The translations under genes and the position numbers were made by a program. Source: [Zimmermannella] alba NBRC 15616 (GTDB lineage: Bacteria > Actinomycetota > Actinomycetes > Actinomycetales > Microbacteriaceae). Taken from it: a stretch of 64,000 nucleotides of DNA. This document shows, one piece after another, positions 1-8,986 of the stretch (positions are counted from its first letter, which is position 1; the number at the start of each line of letters is the position of its first letter). The notes below the pieces were generated by a model that had not been told where the DNA came from, did not search any database, and was given only the letters and a program-made list of their open reading frames with translations. The stretch lies in assembly GCF_001570905.1 (NCBI RefSeq), contig NZ_BCSO01000007.1, positions 45,408 through 109,407 on the forward strand, in the 5' to 3' direction.

Positions 1-1
1 C

Positions 2-376
2 CCCTGGATGGTCGGCTGGTCCTTCGGCACCGAGCTCACGCTCAAGTACGCGCGCGAGCACGAAGAACTCCTCAGCGGCGTCATCCTGCTCTCGCCGCCG
101 CTGCGTCGCACGACGCCCGAGGAGCTGGCCGCCTGGCAGGACTGGACGAAGCCGTTCCTCTGGCTCGTGCCCGAACACGACGACTTCCTGAAGCCGGATG
201 CGGCTCGCGAGGCGATTGCGCGCGCGGGCCTCGTCAACGTGGACTTTGTGGATGTGGAGGACGGGCGTCACCTGTGGGTGGGGGAGAAGCAGACCCGCCG
301 CGTGCTCAACGAAATCGTCGCCCGCGTGAACCCCGCGGCTGCGCCTCTGCCGACCCACTGGCCCGCCACCAACTGA
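2..376 (+). CDS. alpha/beta hydrolase, C-terminal part (5' end outside window)
   Basis: The reading frame is open to the window edge, so the start codon lies upstream. The visible 125 residues begin just before a GWSFG nucleophile elbow (G-x-S-x-G), which is the serine nucleophile motif of alpha/beta hydrolases. A strand/helix pattern follows, with an Asp-rich stretch (PEHDDFLKP) typical of the acid region, and then a histidine near the end (EDGRHLW) suited to the catalytic His. This supports a serine hydrolase fold. The substrate cannot be told because the N-terminal half and cap domain are missing. The gene is followed by a repeat cluster and converges on the permease gene at 558. Confidence 0.72.
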   Translation, partial: PWMVGWSFGTELTLKYAREHEELLSGVILLSPPLRRTTPEELAAWQDWTKPFLWLVPEHDDFLKPDAAREAIARAGLVNVDFVDVEDGRHLWVGEKQTRRVLNEIVARVNPAAAPLPTHWPATN

Positions 377-549
377 GCTGGTCGAGGATTCGCACGACTG
401 AGCTGTTCGAGTGGGCCCGATGGGTCGTAACGAGGCCCCGACACTGAGCTGGTCGAGTAGGCCCGCAGGGCCGTATCGAGGCCACGCGGTGTGGCAGTGC
501 TGAGGCCGGTGGTCTCGATACACCGGGCTTCGCCCGGCACTCGATCACC
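372..549. repeat. intergenic REP-like repeat cluster, three copies in mixed orientation
   Basis: A unit of roughly 40 nt occurs at about 397-437, 443-484 and, inverted, 508-549; a further half copy starts at 372. Each unit opens with a GAGCTGGTCGAG-like block, carries a short GC hairpin in the middle (for example GGCCCGCAGGGCC in the second copy, CCGGGCTTCGCCCGG in the third) and ends in TATCGAGGCC or a variant. The inverted pairing of the last two copies can form a long cruciform between two convergent genes, so it may also act as a bidirectional terminator. Such palindromic intergenic units are known in related actinobacteria; mobility by a transposase is an inference. Confidence 0.7.
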
Positions 550-557
550 TCTCGGGG

Positions 558-1604
558 CTAGCGCTCGTTCTGGGCAGGGATAATGACACGCTTCACGATG
601 ATGAGGATGCTCGCCGCAACCGGAATCGCAATCATGGCACCGAGGAGGCCGAGAAGCGTACCGCCGGTGAGCGCCGCAATCACCACGATCGGGCCCGGCA
701 CCTTCACTGCGTGCGCCATGATGCGCGGCGAAATGACGTACGCCTCAAGCTGCATGTAGACGAGGTAGTAGATGCCCGCGATCCACCAGGTGGGGCTCCC
801 TGGATCCGTGAGGGCAAGCTGCGCCACGACGATGATGACCGAGGCGCTGATCGTGCCCACCAGGGGAATGAGCGAGCCGAGGAAGGCAACGAGCGCGAAC
901 ACCGCCGGCATTGCGGCGTCAATGACGGTCAAGAAGATGAAGGTGAGCACGCCGTTCACGAGCGCGAGTGAGGTCTGCCCCATCACATACTTGCCGACCG
1001 AACCGGTGATCTCTTCCGTGAGCTCTGCGATGCGGCCACGACGGGAAGCAGGCGTGAGCTGGTAGAAGCCACGCTTGATCGAGTGCATGCTCGACACGAA
1101 GTAGAGCGTGAGGATCGCGATGATGAGCAGGCCGAAGAAACCGTTGAGGATGTCGACACCCACCTGCAGCACACCACCGGTGATGACGCCGATGTTGTCC
1201 TTGAGCCAGTTGAGGCCATCCTCGAGCGCCTTCTGAGCATCCAATCCAGGGAAGGTTCGGTCAGCCCACTCAATGAGGTTTGAGCTCGCGAGCTGTTCAA
1301 CGAGCGCGTTGTAGCGCTTCGTGAGTTCACCAATCTGCTCGGTCACCGAGGGGATCACCGCGACGACAAGCAGCGAAAACGCGCCAAAGACGACCAGGAG
1401 CGACACGACGATCGCGAGCGGTCGCGGCCAGCGGTGACGCTCGAGGAAGCTAATGATCGGCTCAAAGCCGAGCGCCAAGAACAGCGCCGCACCAACGTAG
1501 GTGAGGACCGTCCCAAGCGAACTCATCATGCCGCCGAGCACGAGCGCGGTAATCGCGCCGAGCGTCGCAACAAAGCCCAGCCGGAAGGGGTTTTCGATGC
1601 GCAT
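558..1604 (-). CDS. AI-2E family transporter (PF01594-type membrane permease)
   Basis: 348 residues with about eight hydrophobic segments spread over the chain, starting with a hairpin near residues 10-45 and followed by a periplasmic-size amphipathic region (about 80-150). The C-terminal half has the conserved block of the AI-2E/UPF0118 family, including VAFLGSLIPLVGT and a Q-LEAYVISPRI stretch followed by GGTLLGLLGAMIAIPVA. Family members export or exchange small molecules or ions; only some are linked to autoinducer-2, so no substrate is claimed. It lies 21 nt behind the DivIVA-like gene on the same strand and is probably co-transcribed with it. No clear Shine-Dalgarno precedes the ATG. 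Confidence 0.88.
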   Translation of the reverse strand: MRIENPFRLGFVATLGAITALVLGGMMSSLGTVLTYVGAALFLALGFEPIISFLERHRWPRPLAIVVSLLVVFGAFSLLVVAVIPSVTEQIGELTKRYNALVEQLASSNLIEWADRTFPGLDAQKALEDGLNWLKDNIGVITGGVLQVGVDILNGFFGLLIIAILTLYFVSSMHSIKRGFYQLTPASRRGRIAELTEEITGSVGKYVMGQTSLALVNGVLTFIFLTVIDAAMPAVFALVAFLGSLIPLVGTISASVIIVVAQLALTDPGSPTWWIAGIYYLVYMQLEAYVISPRIMAHAVKVPGPIVVIAALTGGTLLGLLGAMIAIPVAASILIIVKRVIIPAQNER

Positions 1605-1625
1605 ACGAGGTGAATGCTTTCGCGA

Positions 1626-2993
1626 CTAGTTGGTGTTGGGGCGCTTCGGGCGCGGGATGACGATCGTGTCGTTCGGGCCTGGCTCTGGGATATCCGAAGC
1701 GGCGTCCTCGTCGTCGCTGTTCTCGGTTGCCATGGATGCCGCGGCGAGCGGCTTCGCTGGAGCCGCCGCAGCTGCCGGCGCGACAAGACCTGCCTGCGAG
1801 AACATGGCCCGCAGGTGCTCGAGGTGCTCCTCGACCTGGGCACGCTGCTCGCTGATCTCAGCCAGGCGGGCCTGCGCCTGTTCGGTCTGAGCCTGCGTGC
1901 GCTGCTCAATCTCGGCACTGCGCTCGCGAGCCTGGCGGTTTGCGTTGTCGATGATGTCGCCCGCCTGACGCTCAGCTTCAGCAACCGTCTCCTGGGCGCG
2001 GCGACGGGCATCCGCCATCATTCGGCCAGCCTCACGGCGAACCTGCTCGCTGCGCTGGTTGAGGTCGGCAAGCTGCTCGGTCGCGTCATCGATGAGCTTC
2101 TTCGCGGTGGCCTCCGCCTTGCGGCCCGCACTGACGAGCTGCTGCTCAAACTCACTGCGACGGTCGGCAAGCTCGACATCGACAGCGGAACGCTGCTGGT
2201 TGAGGTCGCGCAGCGTTGCCTCGCGCATGCCCTCAAGCTCACTCTGCGTGCGCTGATGTTCGGCAGCGAGTTCACGTTCGTGGCGCTCACGGTCTTCGGC
2301 AAGGGAACGATCGTGGTCGCCGCGCTCGAGGTCGATGGCGCGGCGTGCATCCGCGATCTCGCTCTTCGCCTGCGCGGTCTCGTTGCTCGCAGTCCGGCGA
2401 AGCTCGGCGATTTCGGCCTCCGCGGCAGCCTTGAGCGCGGCAATTTCGCGGTCGGTCGAGTGGCGCAGCTCACGCAGCTCGGTCGTGACCTGATCCTTCA
2501 CCGTGTCGATCTCACGCTCCTGGTTCGCGCGCGTGAGCTCAGCCTCTTGCTGGGCGTTTTCGAGCAGCGAATCCGCTTCGGCGCGGGAGTCGGTGAGCAC
2601 GCGGTTCGCACGCTGGTCTGCCTCACGCGTCGTCCGCTCGGCGTAGTCGTTCGCCTCTTGGTGGATGCGGGCTGCATGGCTGTGCGCGTCGCTCTCAATG
2701 CGCTCACTCTCGCGACGCGCGTCCGCGATGAGCTTCTGAGCCTGCTGCTCTGCGGTGGCGAGCGTTCCCGCGAGCTTCGAACCGAGCCCCGAGTAGGTGG
2801 GCTGGCCCGCTTCGCGCAGCTCCTGTTCGAGCTCGGCGACGCGCGACTGCAGGCGTGCGATCTCGCGTGCACTCTGCGAGTCTTCGCTACCGGCGAGGGC
2901 CACCTGGCGCTGCAGGTCCCGGATGGCTTCGTCAACCTCTTCTCGGTTGTAGCCGCGCATCACGGTGCTGAAGGTGTAGCCCTGAAGGTCCAC
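1626..2993 (-). CDS. DivIVA-domain coiled-coil protein
   Basis: 455 residues. The GTG start at 2993 is preceded by a GAGGAGAG ribosome site. The N-terminus (LQGYTFSTVMRGYNREEVDEAI) matches the lipid-binding DivIVA domain, in which an F..V.RGYN..EVD pattern is typical. Residues about 30-390 are an almost unbroken Glu/Gln/Arg/Ala-rich coiled coil, and the tail is short, acidic and Pro-rich. DivIVA proteins mark curved membrane at poles and septa; in actinobacteria the paralogue Wag31 drives polar growth. This protein is much longer than typical Wag31 and does not sit in a dcw cluster, so it is more likely a second DivIVA-family scaffold than Wag31 itself. It is divergent from the gene at 3250. 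Confidence 0.82.
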   Translation of the reverse strand: MDLQGYTFSTVMRGYNREEVDEAIRDLQRQVALAGSEDSQSAREIARLQSRVAELEQELREAGQPTYSGLGSKLAGTLATAEQQAQKLIADARRESERIESDAHSHAARIHQEANDYAERTTREADQRANRVLTDSRAEADSLLENAQQEAELTRANQEREIDTVKDQVTTELRELRHSTDREIAALKAAAEAEIAELRRTASNETAQAKSEIADARRAIDLERGDHDRSLAEDRERHERELAAEHQRTQSELEGMREATLRDLNQQRSAVDVELADRRSEFEQQLVSAGRKAEATAKKLIDDATEQLADLNQRSEQVRREAGRMMADARRRAQETVAEAERQAGDIIDNANRQARERSAEIEQRTQAQTEQAQARLAEISEQRAQVEEHLEHLRAMFSQAGLVAPAAAAAPAKPLAAASMATENSDDEDAASDIPEPGPNDTIVIPRPKRPNTN

Positions 2994-3249
2994 GCTCTCT
3001 CCTCATCCCTCGACACGAGCCCCAAAAGGTGTGTGCTCGATGAGTGTGAAGTGTAGTAGCGGTGCCCTGGAGACGAGTTGAGACGTGGCCGCACACAGGC
3101 CCCACAATCCATAACTTCCACCGACGATGCCCAGATCGGTGCGTTACCGTGACAAGTCATGGATTTGCTGCCCACATGGGGTGGCCTCGATCCCCGGGAG
3201 CCGCGGCGCGTGCTCCACGCGCCAGTACGACCCAAGAAGGAGCCCCCGA

Positions 3250-5427
3250 GTGCGTTTTGTTTCTGCGGCGATCGCGGGTGTGTTGAGCCTGCTGCTGTTG
3301 CTTGCCGCCGGCATTCACATTGCTGTGCAGAGCAGCACGACGAGTGTGACGGCGAGCGGCACCTACACGTCTGAGGCGAACTACGCCGTCATCCCGAGCG
3401 AGGTGCTCACCGCGAACGCAGGCTCGCAGAACATCGTCCTCACCGGCAACGGCAAGATGACCGTTATGGTTGGCCGTTCGGGGGACGTCGCGGCATGGCT
3501 TGGCGAGGCAAAGCACGCCGACCTCATGCTGTCGGAAGACAAGACGAGCCTCACGGCCGTTGATGCTGGCTCAAAGGCAGAGCAGGTGAGCCCCGCGGGT
3601 TCCGACCTCTGGACCGAAGAGATCACTGGTGATGGCGAAGTGAAGCTCGACGCTGACCTTCCGCCGGGTTATGCAGTCCTCATTGCGAGCGACAACGGCC
3701 CGGCGCTCTCGACTGCGACCATGACCTGGCCGCTCTCGAACCGTGCACAGTGGTCGGGTCCGCTCTTGGTCGCCGCAGGCATTCTTGCCCTGTGCGCGAT
3801 TGCCCTCTTGGTGTGGGCGCTCCTGGGCCGTCGCGAGCGTCGCCGTGAGCTTGAGCCCACGGGCGAGGAGCCGATGCCGGTCAAGGGTGCGCTGACCGCG
3901 AGCGAGGTCGCCGACGAGGACACCCAGGCTGAGGAAGCTGTGGCGACGGGGCCCAGCGCGACCGACGAACCGGACATCGTCGACGAAACGGATGTCGCTC
4001 GAGGCACCGAGCTCGTCGAAGAACCTGAGGTCGCGGCTGCATCCGAGGCTGAGGCAGCGGACGCTGCCGAGCACGACGACAGTGTCGACACCGTTGATGA
4101 GGCCGAGCCTACCGAAACGGCCGATGAGCCAGAGACTCACGCTGCCGAGATGCCGGCAGAGCCTGAAACCGAAGCTGAGGTCTCAGAGGGCCCAGCTCAG
4201 GAGCAGAAGCACGACGAGCCTGCACCCGCGAGCGACGACACCGAAGATGCGCCCACGACGGACGACGACTCAAAGGACGACGACTCCACCCCGCCCGCCG
4301 CACCCGAGGAAGACGAAGAAGCGAAGTGGCGCCGTCCTCGCGGCCCGAACCGCTCGAAGGCGCCCAAGCGCATCTTCAGCTTTGCGCCGCTCCTGCTTGC
4401 GAGCAGCCTCGTACTCACCGGATGTTCGGCCGATATGTGGCCCGAAGCACTCGGCGGCGCTGCCGAGCACCCGCACGCCACCGCGAGCTCCGAAGCCGAA
4501 CAAGCCCTCATCAACGAGGGGGCGCCCACCCCGGCGCTCGGCCAGGCGCAGCTTGACCGCATCCTTGCCGATGTGCGCCGTGCCGCATCCGAGGGTGACG
4601 AGAAAAAGGACACAAAGCTCCTCGAGTCGCGCTTCGCGGGTGTTGCCCTCATCCAGCGCCAGATGATCTATCAGGCCAATATCCATGACCCGGAGCAGCC
4701 GATGCCCGCCGCGATCCCAGAGGGTGACACGGTCTACTCGGTTCCGGTTGCAAGTCCTGACTGGCCGCGCACGGTCATCACCGTCATCAAGCCCACCGAC
4801 CAGAAGGTCTTGCCGCAGGCGCTCACGCTCGTACAAGAGAGCGCCCGCGAACCGTTCAAGGTGAACAGCGTCGTTGAGCTCACGCCGCAGGCGCAGCTTC
4901 CGGACGCCGCCCCGCTCACCGTCGGTTCGAAGACCCTCGCCGAGGTCACCCCCGGGCTCTCGATTGCCCCGGAGACGCTCGCCGCTGCCTACGGTGACGT
5001 GGTCCTCAACGGCGACAAGTCTCCGCACTTCGCAGCCTTCGACACTGCAGGTGACGCCCTCCTGCCGCAGATTGGCGAGCAATATCGTGCTGGCCAAACG
5101 CAGGCGATTGACGCGAACGCCTCGACCATTGAGTTCAAGAACCAGCCGAGCAAGGACGCACCCGTCGGCGTTGCGAGCCTTGACGACGGTGCCCTCGTCT
5201 CCGTCACGCTCGAAGAAGTCGAGACGATCTCGGCGAAGACGCGTCTCGCCACGATCAAGGTGACCGGCGCTACGGCTGCGCTCGCAGGCAAGAACACGAG
5301 CCAAAAGGGATTCGAGAAGACCTACTCCGATCAGCTCTTGTTCTACGTGCCCCCGGTTTCGAGCGGCGGCAAGATCCAGCTGCTCGGCTACGCTCAGACG
5401 CTGACGAACGCGCACGAACTCTCGTAG
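3250..5427 (+). CDS. membrane protein fused to a lipoprotein-like domain (internal lipobox)
   Basis: 725 residues from the GTG at 3250, chosen because an AAGGAG site lies 7 nt upstream; the frame stays open further upstream but without such a site. TM1 spans residues about 7-27, followed by an extracellular domain to about 160. TM2 spans about 167-193, followed by a cytoplasmic, very acidic Glu/Asp/Ala/Thr linker to about 355. A basic patch (KWRRPRGPNRSKAPKR) then leads into a third hydrophobic segment ending in VLTGC (Cys392), which looks exactly like a lipoprotein signal peptide placed inside the chain. About 330 residues follow, predicted to be outside. I do not recognise the family of either exterior domain. 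The YbbN-like gene follows after 42 nt. Confidence 0.75.
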   Translation: MRFVSAAIAGVLSLLLLLAAGIHIAVQSSTTSVTASGTYTSEANYAVIPSEVLTANAGSQNIVLTGNGKMTVMVGRSGDVAAWLGEAKHADLMLSEDKTSLTAVDAGSKAEQVSPAGSDLWTEEITGDGEVKLDADLPPGYAVLIASDNGPALSTATMTWPLSNRAQWSGPLLVAAGILALCAIALLVWALLGRRERRRELEPTGEEPMPVKGALTASEVADEDTQAEEAVATGPSATDEPDIVDETDVARGTELVEEPEVAAASEAEAADAAEHDDSVDTVDEAEPTETADEPETHAAEMPAEPETEAEVSEGPAQEQKHDEPAPASDDTEDAPTTDDDSKDDDSTPPAAPEEDEEAKWRRPRGPNRSKAPKRIFSFAPLLLASSLVLTGCSADMWPEALGGAAEHPHATASSEAEQALINEGAPTPALGQAQLDRILADVRRAASEGDEKKDTKLLESRFAGVALIQRQMIYQANIHDPEQPMPAAIPEGDTVYSVPVASPDWPRTVITVIKPTDQKVLPQALTLVQESAREPFKVNSVVELTPQAQLPDAAPLTVGSKTLAEVTPGLSIAPETLAAAYGDVVLNGDKSPHFAAFDTAGDALLPQIGEQYRAGQTQAIDANASTIEFKNQPSKDAPVGVASLDDGALVSVTLEEVETISAKTRLATIKVTGATAALAGKNTSQKGFEKTYSDQLLFYVPPVSSGGKIQLLGYAQTLTNAHELS

Positions 5428-5469
5428 CCAGATTGCTCGCGCGACATCTCCAGATATCGAGGACGGAAT

Positions 5470-6474
5470 ATGACTGACCCGAACGCTTTGCCGAGCCGCC
5501 ACCTCGCTGGCGCTGTCGACCTGTCGAGCCTCGTGCAGCGCCACGAGCAGCCCGCGCGCCCGGCCCCGGCCGCTGCGCCGAGCCAGGATGCTGCGACGTC
5601 TGCGGCTGCTCCGTCCGAGGCAGGCCAGCCCCGTCCGCAGGGTGAGCCTGAGATCCCCGGCCCCGGTGAGCCCGTCGCGCACCTCGAGGACGTCGTCATC
5701 GACGCCGATCGGGAGCTCCTTGAGCAGTTCACGCCGCTCTCGCAGTTCGTTCCCGTCATCCTCGAAGCCCACAACGCTGCGCAGCCCGCATCCGAGACGC
5801 TCGCACGCGTCGTGCGTGGTCTTGCTGGCAAGGTGGTGCTCCTCCGCATCGACATCGACCGCCAGCAGGGCGTCGCGCAGCAGCCCGCCGTGCTCGCACT
5901 CCTCGCTGGCCGCGTCATGCCGCTCTACAACGGTGAGGCGAGCGAAGCAGAACTCCAGCAGCTCTTCGCCCAGCTCCTGCAGCTGGCCGCCCAGCAGGGC
6001 GTGCACAACACCGTGACCGTCGGCGAGGGTGCGGCTGAGACTGCCGAGCCGGAACCCAAGATCCCCGAGAACCACAAGCCCGCCTACGAGGCGATCGAGC
6101 GACGCGACTACGAGGGCGCGATCGCCGCATTCGAGCAGGTGCTCCGCGAGCACCCCGCCGACCACGAAGCGAAGGCGGGTCTTGCCCAGGTGAAGCTCAT
6201 CCACCGACTCCAGGGCCACACGCTCGACGAGGTTCGCCACCGCGCCGCGATGGAACCGGACAACCTCGACGCGCAGCTCGACGTCGCCGACCTCGACCTC
6301 TCGGGCGGACATGTTGCGGATGCTTTCCTGCGTCTGCTCGAGCTCTTCCCGAAGCAGGACGCGGATGGCAAGACGCGCATCCGTGAGCGCTTGCTTGAGC
6401 TCTTCATGATCGTCGGCGACGACGACCCGCGCGTGCTCAAGGCGCGTCAGCAGCTCGCCAACCTCCTGTTCTAG
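5470..6474 (+). CDS. YbbN-like co-chaperone: degenerate thioredoxin domain plus TPR
   Basis: 334 residues. After a Pro/Ala-rich N-terminal tail (about 1-65) comes a thioredoxin-like region (about 70-185) in which the CxxC active site is absent: the position after the first beta strand reads EAHNAAQ. The C-terminal part has tetratricopeptide-type helices (YEAIERRDYEGAIAAFEQVL) and the characteristic ending RLLELFMIVGDDDPRVLKAR of actinobacterial YbbN proteins. The E. coli homologue (CnoX) is a holdase that passes clients to GroEL; here a redox role is ruled out by the missing cysteines, so chaperone or adaptor activity is the more likely job. A strong bidirectional terminator follows. Confidence 0.85.
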   Translation: MTDPNALPSRHLAGAVDLSSLVQRHEQPARPAPAAAPSQDAATSAAAPSEAGQPRPQGEPEIPGPGEPVAHLEDVVIDADRELLEQFTPLSQFVPVILEAHNAAQPASETLARVVRGLAGKVVLLRIDIDRQQGVAQQPAVLALLAGRVMPLYNGEASEAELQQLFAQLLQLAAQQGVHNTVTVGEGAAETAEPEPKIPENHKPAYEAIERRDYEGAIAAFEQVLREHPADHEAKAGLAQVKLIHRLQGHTLDEVRHRAAMEPDNLDAQLDVADLDLSGGHVADAFLRLLELFPKQDADGKTRIRERLLELFMIVGDDDPRVLKARQQLANLLF

Positions 6475-6482
6475 CGAGCAGG

Positions 6483-6528
6483 CACAGCGAAGGGGCCGCG
6501 GTCACATGACCGCGGCCCCTTCGCTGTG
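6483..6528. terminator. bidirectional rho-independent terminator between ybbN-like gene and glgB
   Basis: A perfect inverted repeat with 22-nt arms (6483-6504 and 6507-6528) and a 2-nt spacer lies between two convergent genes. The arms contain AAGGGGCCGCGG on one side and its exact complement on the other. It can stop transcription from both directions. Confidence 0.9.
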
Positions 6529-6544
6529 TGGTCGGATTGAGCGG

Positions 6545-8923
6545 CTACGCCGAGCGGCGGAACCAGACGGCACCCAGCGGCGGCACCGTGATCTCAATCG
6601 AGTGCTCGAAACCGTGGGCGCCCTCGTTGCTCGAGTGGACGCCGCCGAGGTTCCCGACGCCAGAACCACCAAACTCAGTGGCGTCCGAGTTCATGACCTC
6701 GCCCCAGAACCCGGCCTCCGGCACACCGATGCGGTAGTTCGAGAGGATCTGGTTCGAGAAGTTGAACACCATGACGATGTCATCCTCGGGCTTCGAGCCG
6801 CGGCGGATGAACGCGAGCGCCGAGTTCTGGCTGTCGCCACCGTTGATCCAACGAAGGCCATCCGGGTCAAAGTCGCGCTCCCAGAGGGCAGGGAAGGCGC
6901 GGTAGCGCTCGTTGAGGTGGCGCACGAACTGCTGCAGGCCGCGGTGCGGGGCCTGGTCGAGCAGCCACCAGTCAAGGCCGCGCGACTGGTTCCACTCGGC
7001 TATCTGGCCAAACTCCTGTCCCATGAACAGCAGCTGCTTGCCGGGGTGACCCCACTGGTAGGCGAGGAACAGGCGCATTCCGGCGAGTTTCTGCCGGTGA
7101 TCGCCCGGCATCTTTGTGAAGAGTGAACCCTTGCCGTGCACGACCTCGTCGTGGCTGATCGGCAGCATGTACTGCTCGCTCCACGCGTACACGTACGAGA
7201 AGGTGAGCTCGCCGTGGTGGTACGAGCGGTAGATCGGGTCACGCTCGACGTAGCGGAGCGTGTCGTTCATCCAGCCCATGTTCCACTTGAGGCCGAAGCC
7301 CAGGCCGTCCCAATCGGTGGGCTTGGTGACGCCCGGCCAGCTGGTTGACTCTTCGGCGATCATCATGATGCCGGGGTGGAGACGGTAGGCGGTCGCATTC
7401 GTCTCCTGGAGGAAACGGATCGCCTCAAGGTTTTCGCGTCCGCCGAACTCGTTCGGCAGCCACTCGTCACGCGAGTAGTCGAGGTAGAGCATCGATGCCA
7501 CGGCATCCACGCGGAGTGCGTCGATGTGAAACTCCTCGAACCAGAAGAGCGCATTCGCGACGAGGAAGTTCCGCACCTGCGGGCTGCCGAAGTTGAACAC
7601 GTAGGTGCCCCAGTCGGGCTGCTCGCCGCGGCGCGGGTCCGGGTGCTCGTAGAGGGGCTCGCCGTCGAAACGGCCGAGCGCCCACTCATCCTTCGGGAAG
7701 TGGCCCGGCACCCAGTCCATGATGACGCCGTAACCGGCCTGGTGAAGGCGGTCGATGAGGTAGCGCAGCTCGTCGGGAGAGCCAAGGCGCGAGGTCGGAG
7801 CGTAGTAGCCGGTGACCTGGTAACCCCACGAACCGCCGAAGGGGTGCTCAGCGAGCGGCATGAACTCAACGTGCGTGAACTGCATCTCGTCGAGGTAGGC
7901 GATGAGCTGATCGGCAGCATCCACGTAGCTCAGGCCATCGCGCCACGACATGAGGTGCAGCTCGTAGACACTGATCGGCTTCGTATGGGGGTCGTTGGCG
8001 GCACGCTCGGTCATCCACGCCGAGTCCTGCCACTCGTAGCTTGACGGGGCAGGGATGACGGATGCGGTCTGCGGCGGGCACTCCGTGTGGCGGGCCATCG
8101 GGTCGGCCTTCTCCACCCAGAATCCGTCGCGGTGGCGGATCTGGAACTTGTACGTTTCATGTTCGGTGACGCCCGGGACGAAGAGCTCCCACACGCCGAG
8201 GTCGCCGAGGCGGCGCATCATGTGGCCGCGGCCATCCCAACCATTGAACGAACCGATGACGCGAACCGCACTCGCACGCGGCGCCCACACGGTGAAGGAC
8301 GTGCCCAGCACGGCGACGTTCGTGCCCCAGTGCTCGCGCACGTGCGCACCCATGACGTGCCAGAGGCGCTCGTGGCGACCCTCACCGAAGAGGAAGAGGT
8401 CGATTTCGCCAATCGACGGCGTGAAGCGGTACGGGTCGTCGCGGACATCCAGGTGACCGCCCTCGTAGCGAGCCTCGATCGTGTAGTCGTCGAGGCCGTA
8501 GCTGTGGGTTCCCGTCCAAATGCCGTGCGAAAGGTGCTCAAGTTCGATGCGGGCACCGCTCGTCCGGAGCACCGCAGTGACGGTCTTGGCGAACGGGCGA
8601 CGCACGCGGATCGTGACTTCGTTCGGGGCTGCGCCCGGGTGTTGACCGAGGACCGTGTGCGGGTCACCGTGCTCACCCTGCTCGAGGGCAGCAAGCTCAG
8701 CATCCGAGAACTCGGGGCCGGGAGCCGTGACGTCCTCGGGGCCTGCCTCGGGAACCTCAGTAGGCGCATCCGGAGCCGTCACCTCGCGAGCAGTCTCTGG
8801 CGCACCGGCGTGACGTGGTGCGCTCGCGGGTGCATCGGCACGGGTCACAAGCTCCGCCTCGGCAGGGTTCGCGGTCGCGGGTGTGCCCTGCTCGGGAAGC
8901 TCCGGGGTCGTGTTGGGCGACAT
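6545..8923 (-). CDS. glgB: 1,4-alpha-glucan branching enzyme GlgB
   Basis: 792 residues. The ATG at 8923 is preferred over an upstream in-frame start because ACGGAG sits 5-6 nt before it. It transfers alpha-1,4 glucan segments to form alpha-1,6 branches. A Pro/Ala-rich N-terminal extension is followed by two carbohydrate-binding N domains and the GH13 barrel. The barrel shows HIDALRVDAVASMLYLDYSR (nucleophile Asp), MMIAEEST (acid/base Glu) and PISHDEVVHGKGS (third Asp). The C-terminal beta domain ends in LGAVWFRR. It is last in the glgX-glgE-glgB operon, 63 nt behind glgE. GlgE-GlgB adjacency is conserved in actinobacteria, where GlgB branches the chains that GlgE extends. Confidence 0.97.
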   Translation of the reverse strand: MSPNTTPELPEQGTPATANPAEAELVTRADAPASAPRHAGAPETAREVTAPDAPTEVPEAGPEDVTAPGPEFSDAELAALEQGEHGDPHTVLGQHPGAAPNEVTIRVRRPFAKTVTAVLRTSGARIELEHLSHGIWTGTHSYGLDDYTIEARYEGGHLDVRDDPYRFTPSIGEIDLFLFGEGRHERLWHVMGAHVREHWGTNVAVLGTSFTVWAPRASAVRVIGSFNGWDGRGHMMRRLGDLGVWELFVPGVTEHETYKFQIRHRDGFWVEKADPMARHTECPPQTASVIPAPSSYEWQDSAWMTERAANDPHTKPISVYELHLMSWRDGLSYVDAADQLIAYLDEMQFTHVEFMPLAEHPFGGSWGYQVTGYYAPTSRLGSPDELRYLIDRLHQAGYGVIMDWVPGHFPKDEWALGRFDGEPLYEHPDPRRGEQPDWGTYVFNFGSPQVRNFLVANALFWFEEFHIDALRVDAVASMLYLDYSRDEWLPNEFGGRENLEAIRFLQETNATAYRLHPGIMMIAEESTSWPGVTKPTDWDGLGFGLKWNMGWMNDTLRYVERDPIYRSYHHGELTFSYVYAWSEQYMLPISHDEVVHGKGSLFTKMPGDHRQKLAGMRLFLAYQWGHPGKQLLFMGQEFGQIAEWNQSRGLDWWLLDQAPHRGLQQFVRHLNERYRAFPALWERDFDPDGLRWINGGDSQNSALAFIRRGSKPEDDIVMVFNFSNQILSNYRIGVPEAGFWGEVMNSDATEFGGSGVGNLGGVHSSNEGAHGFEHSIEITVPPLGAVWFRRSA

Positions 8924-8986
8924 GATCGCTCCGTTCTGTCGAGGGTCAGGATGCGGGAATCGCGCTCGTCCGGGCACGTTCAATCC

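Noticed and set aside
1614..3056. 480-residue plus-strand open frame
   Set aside because: It is the antisense shadow of the DivIVA-like gene; composition is Leu/Arg/Val-rich without domain signals, while the minus strand gives a clear DivIVA start and coiled coil.
4270..6312. 680-residue minus-strand open frame
   Set aside because: Antisense to the lipobox fusion and the YbbN-like gene; no family features and no ribosome site.
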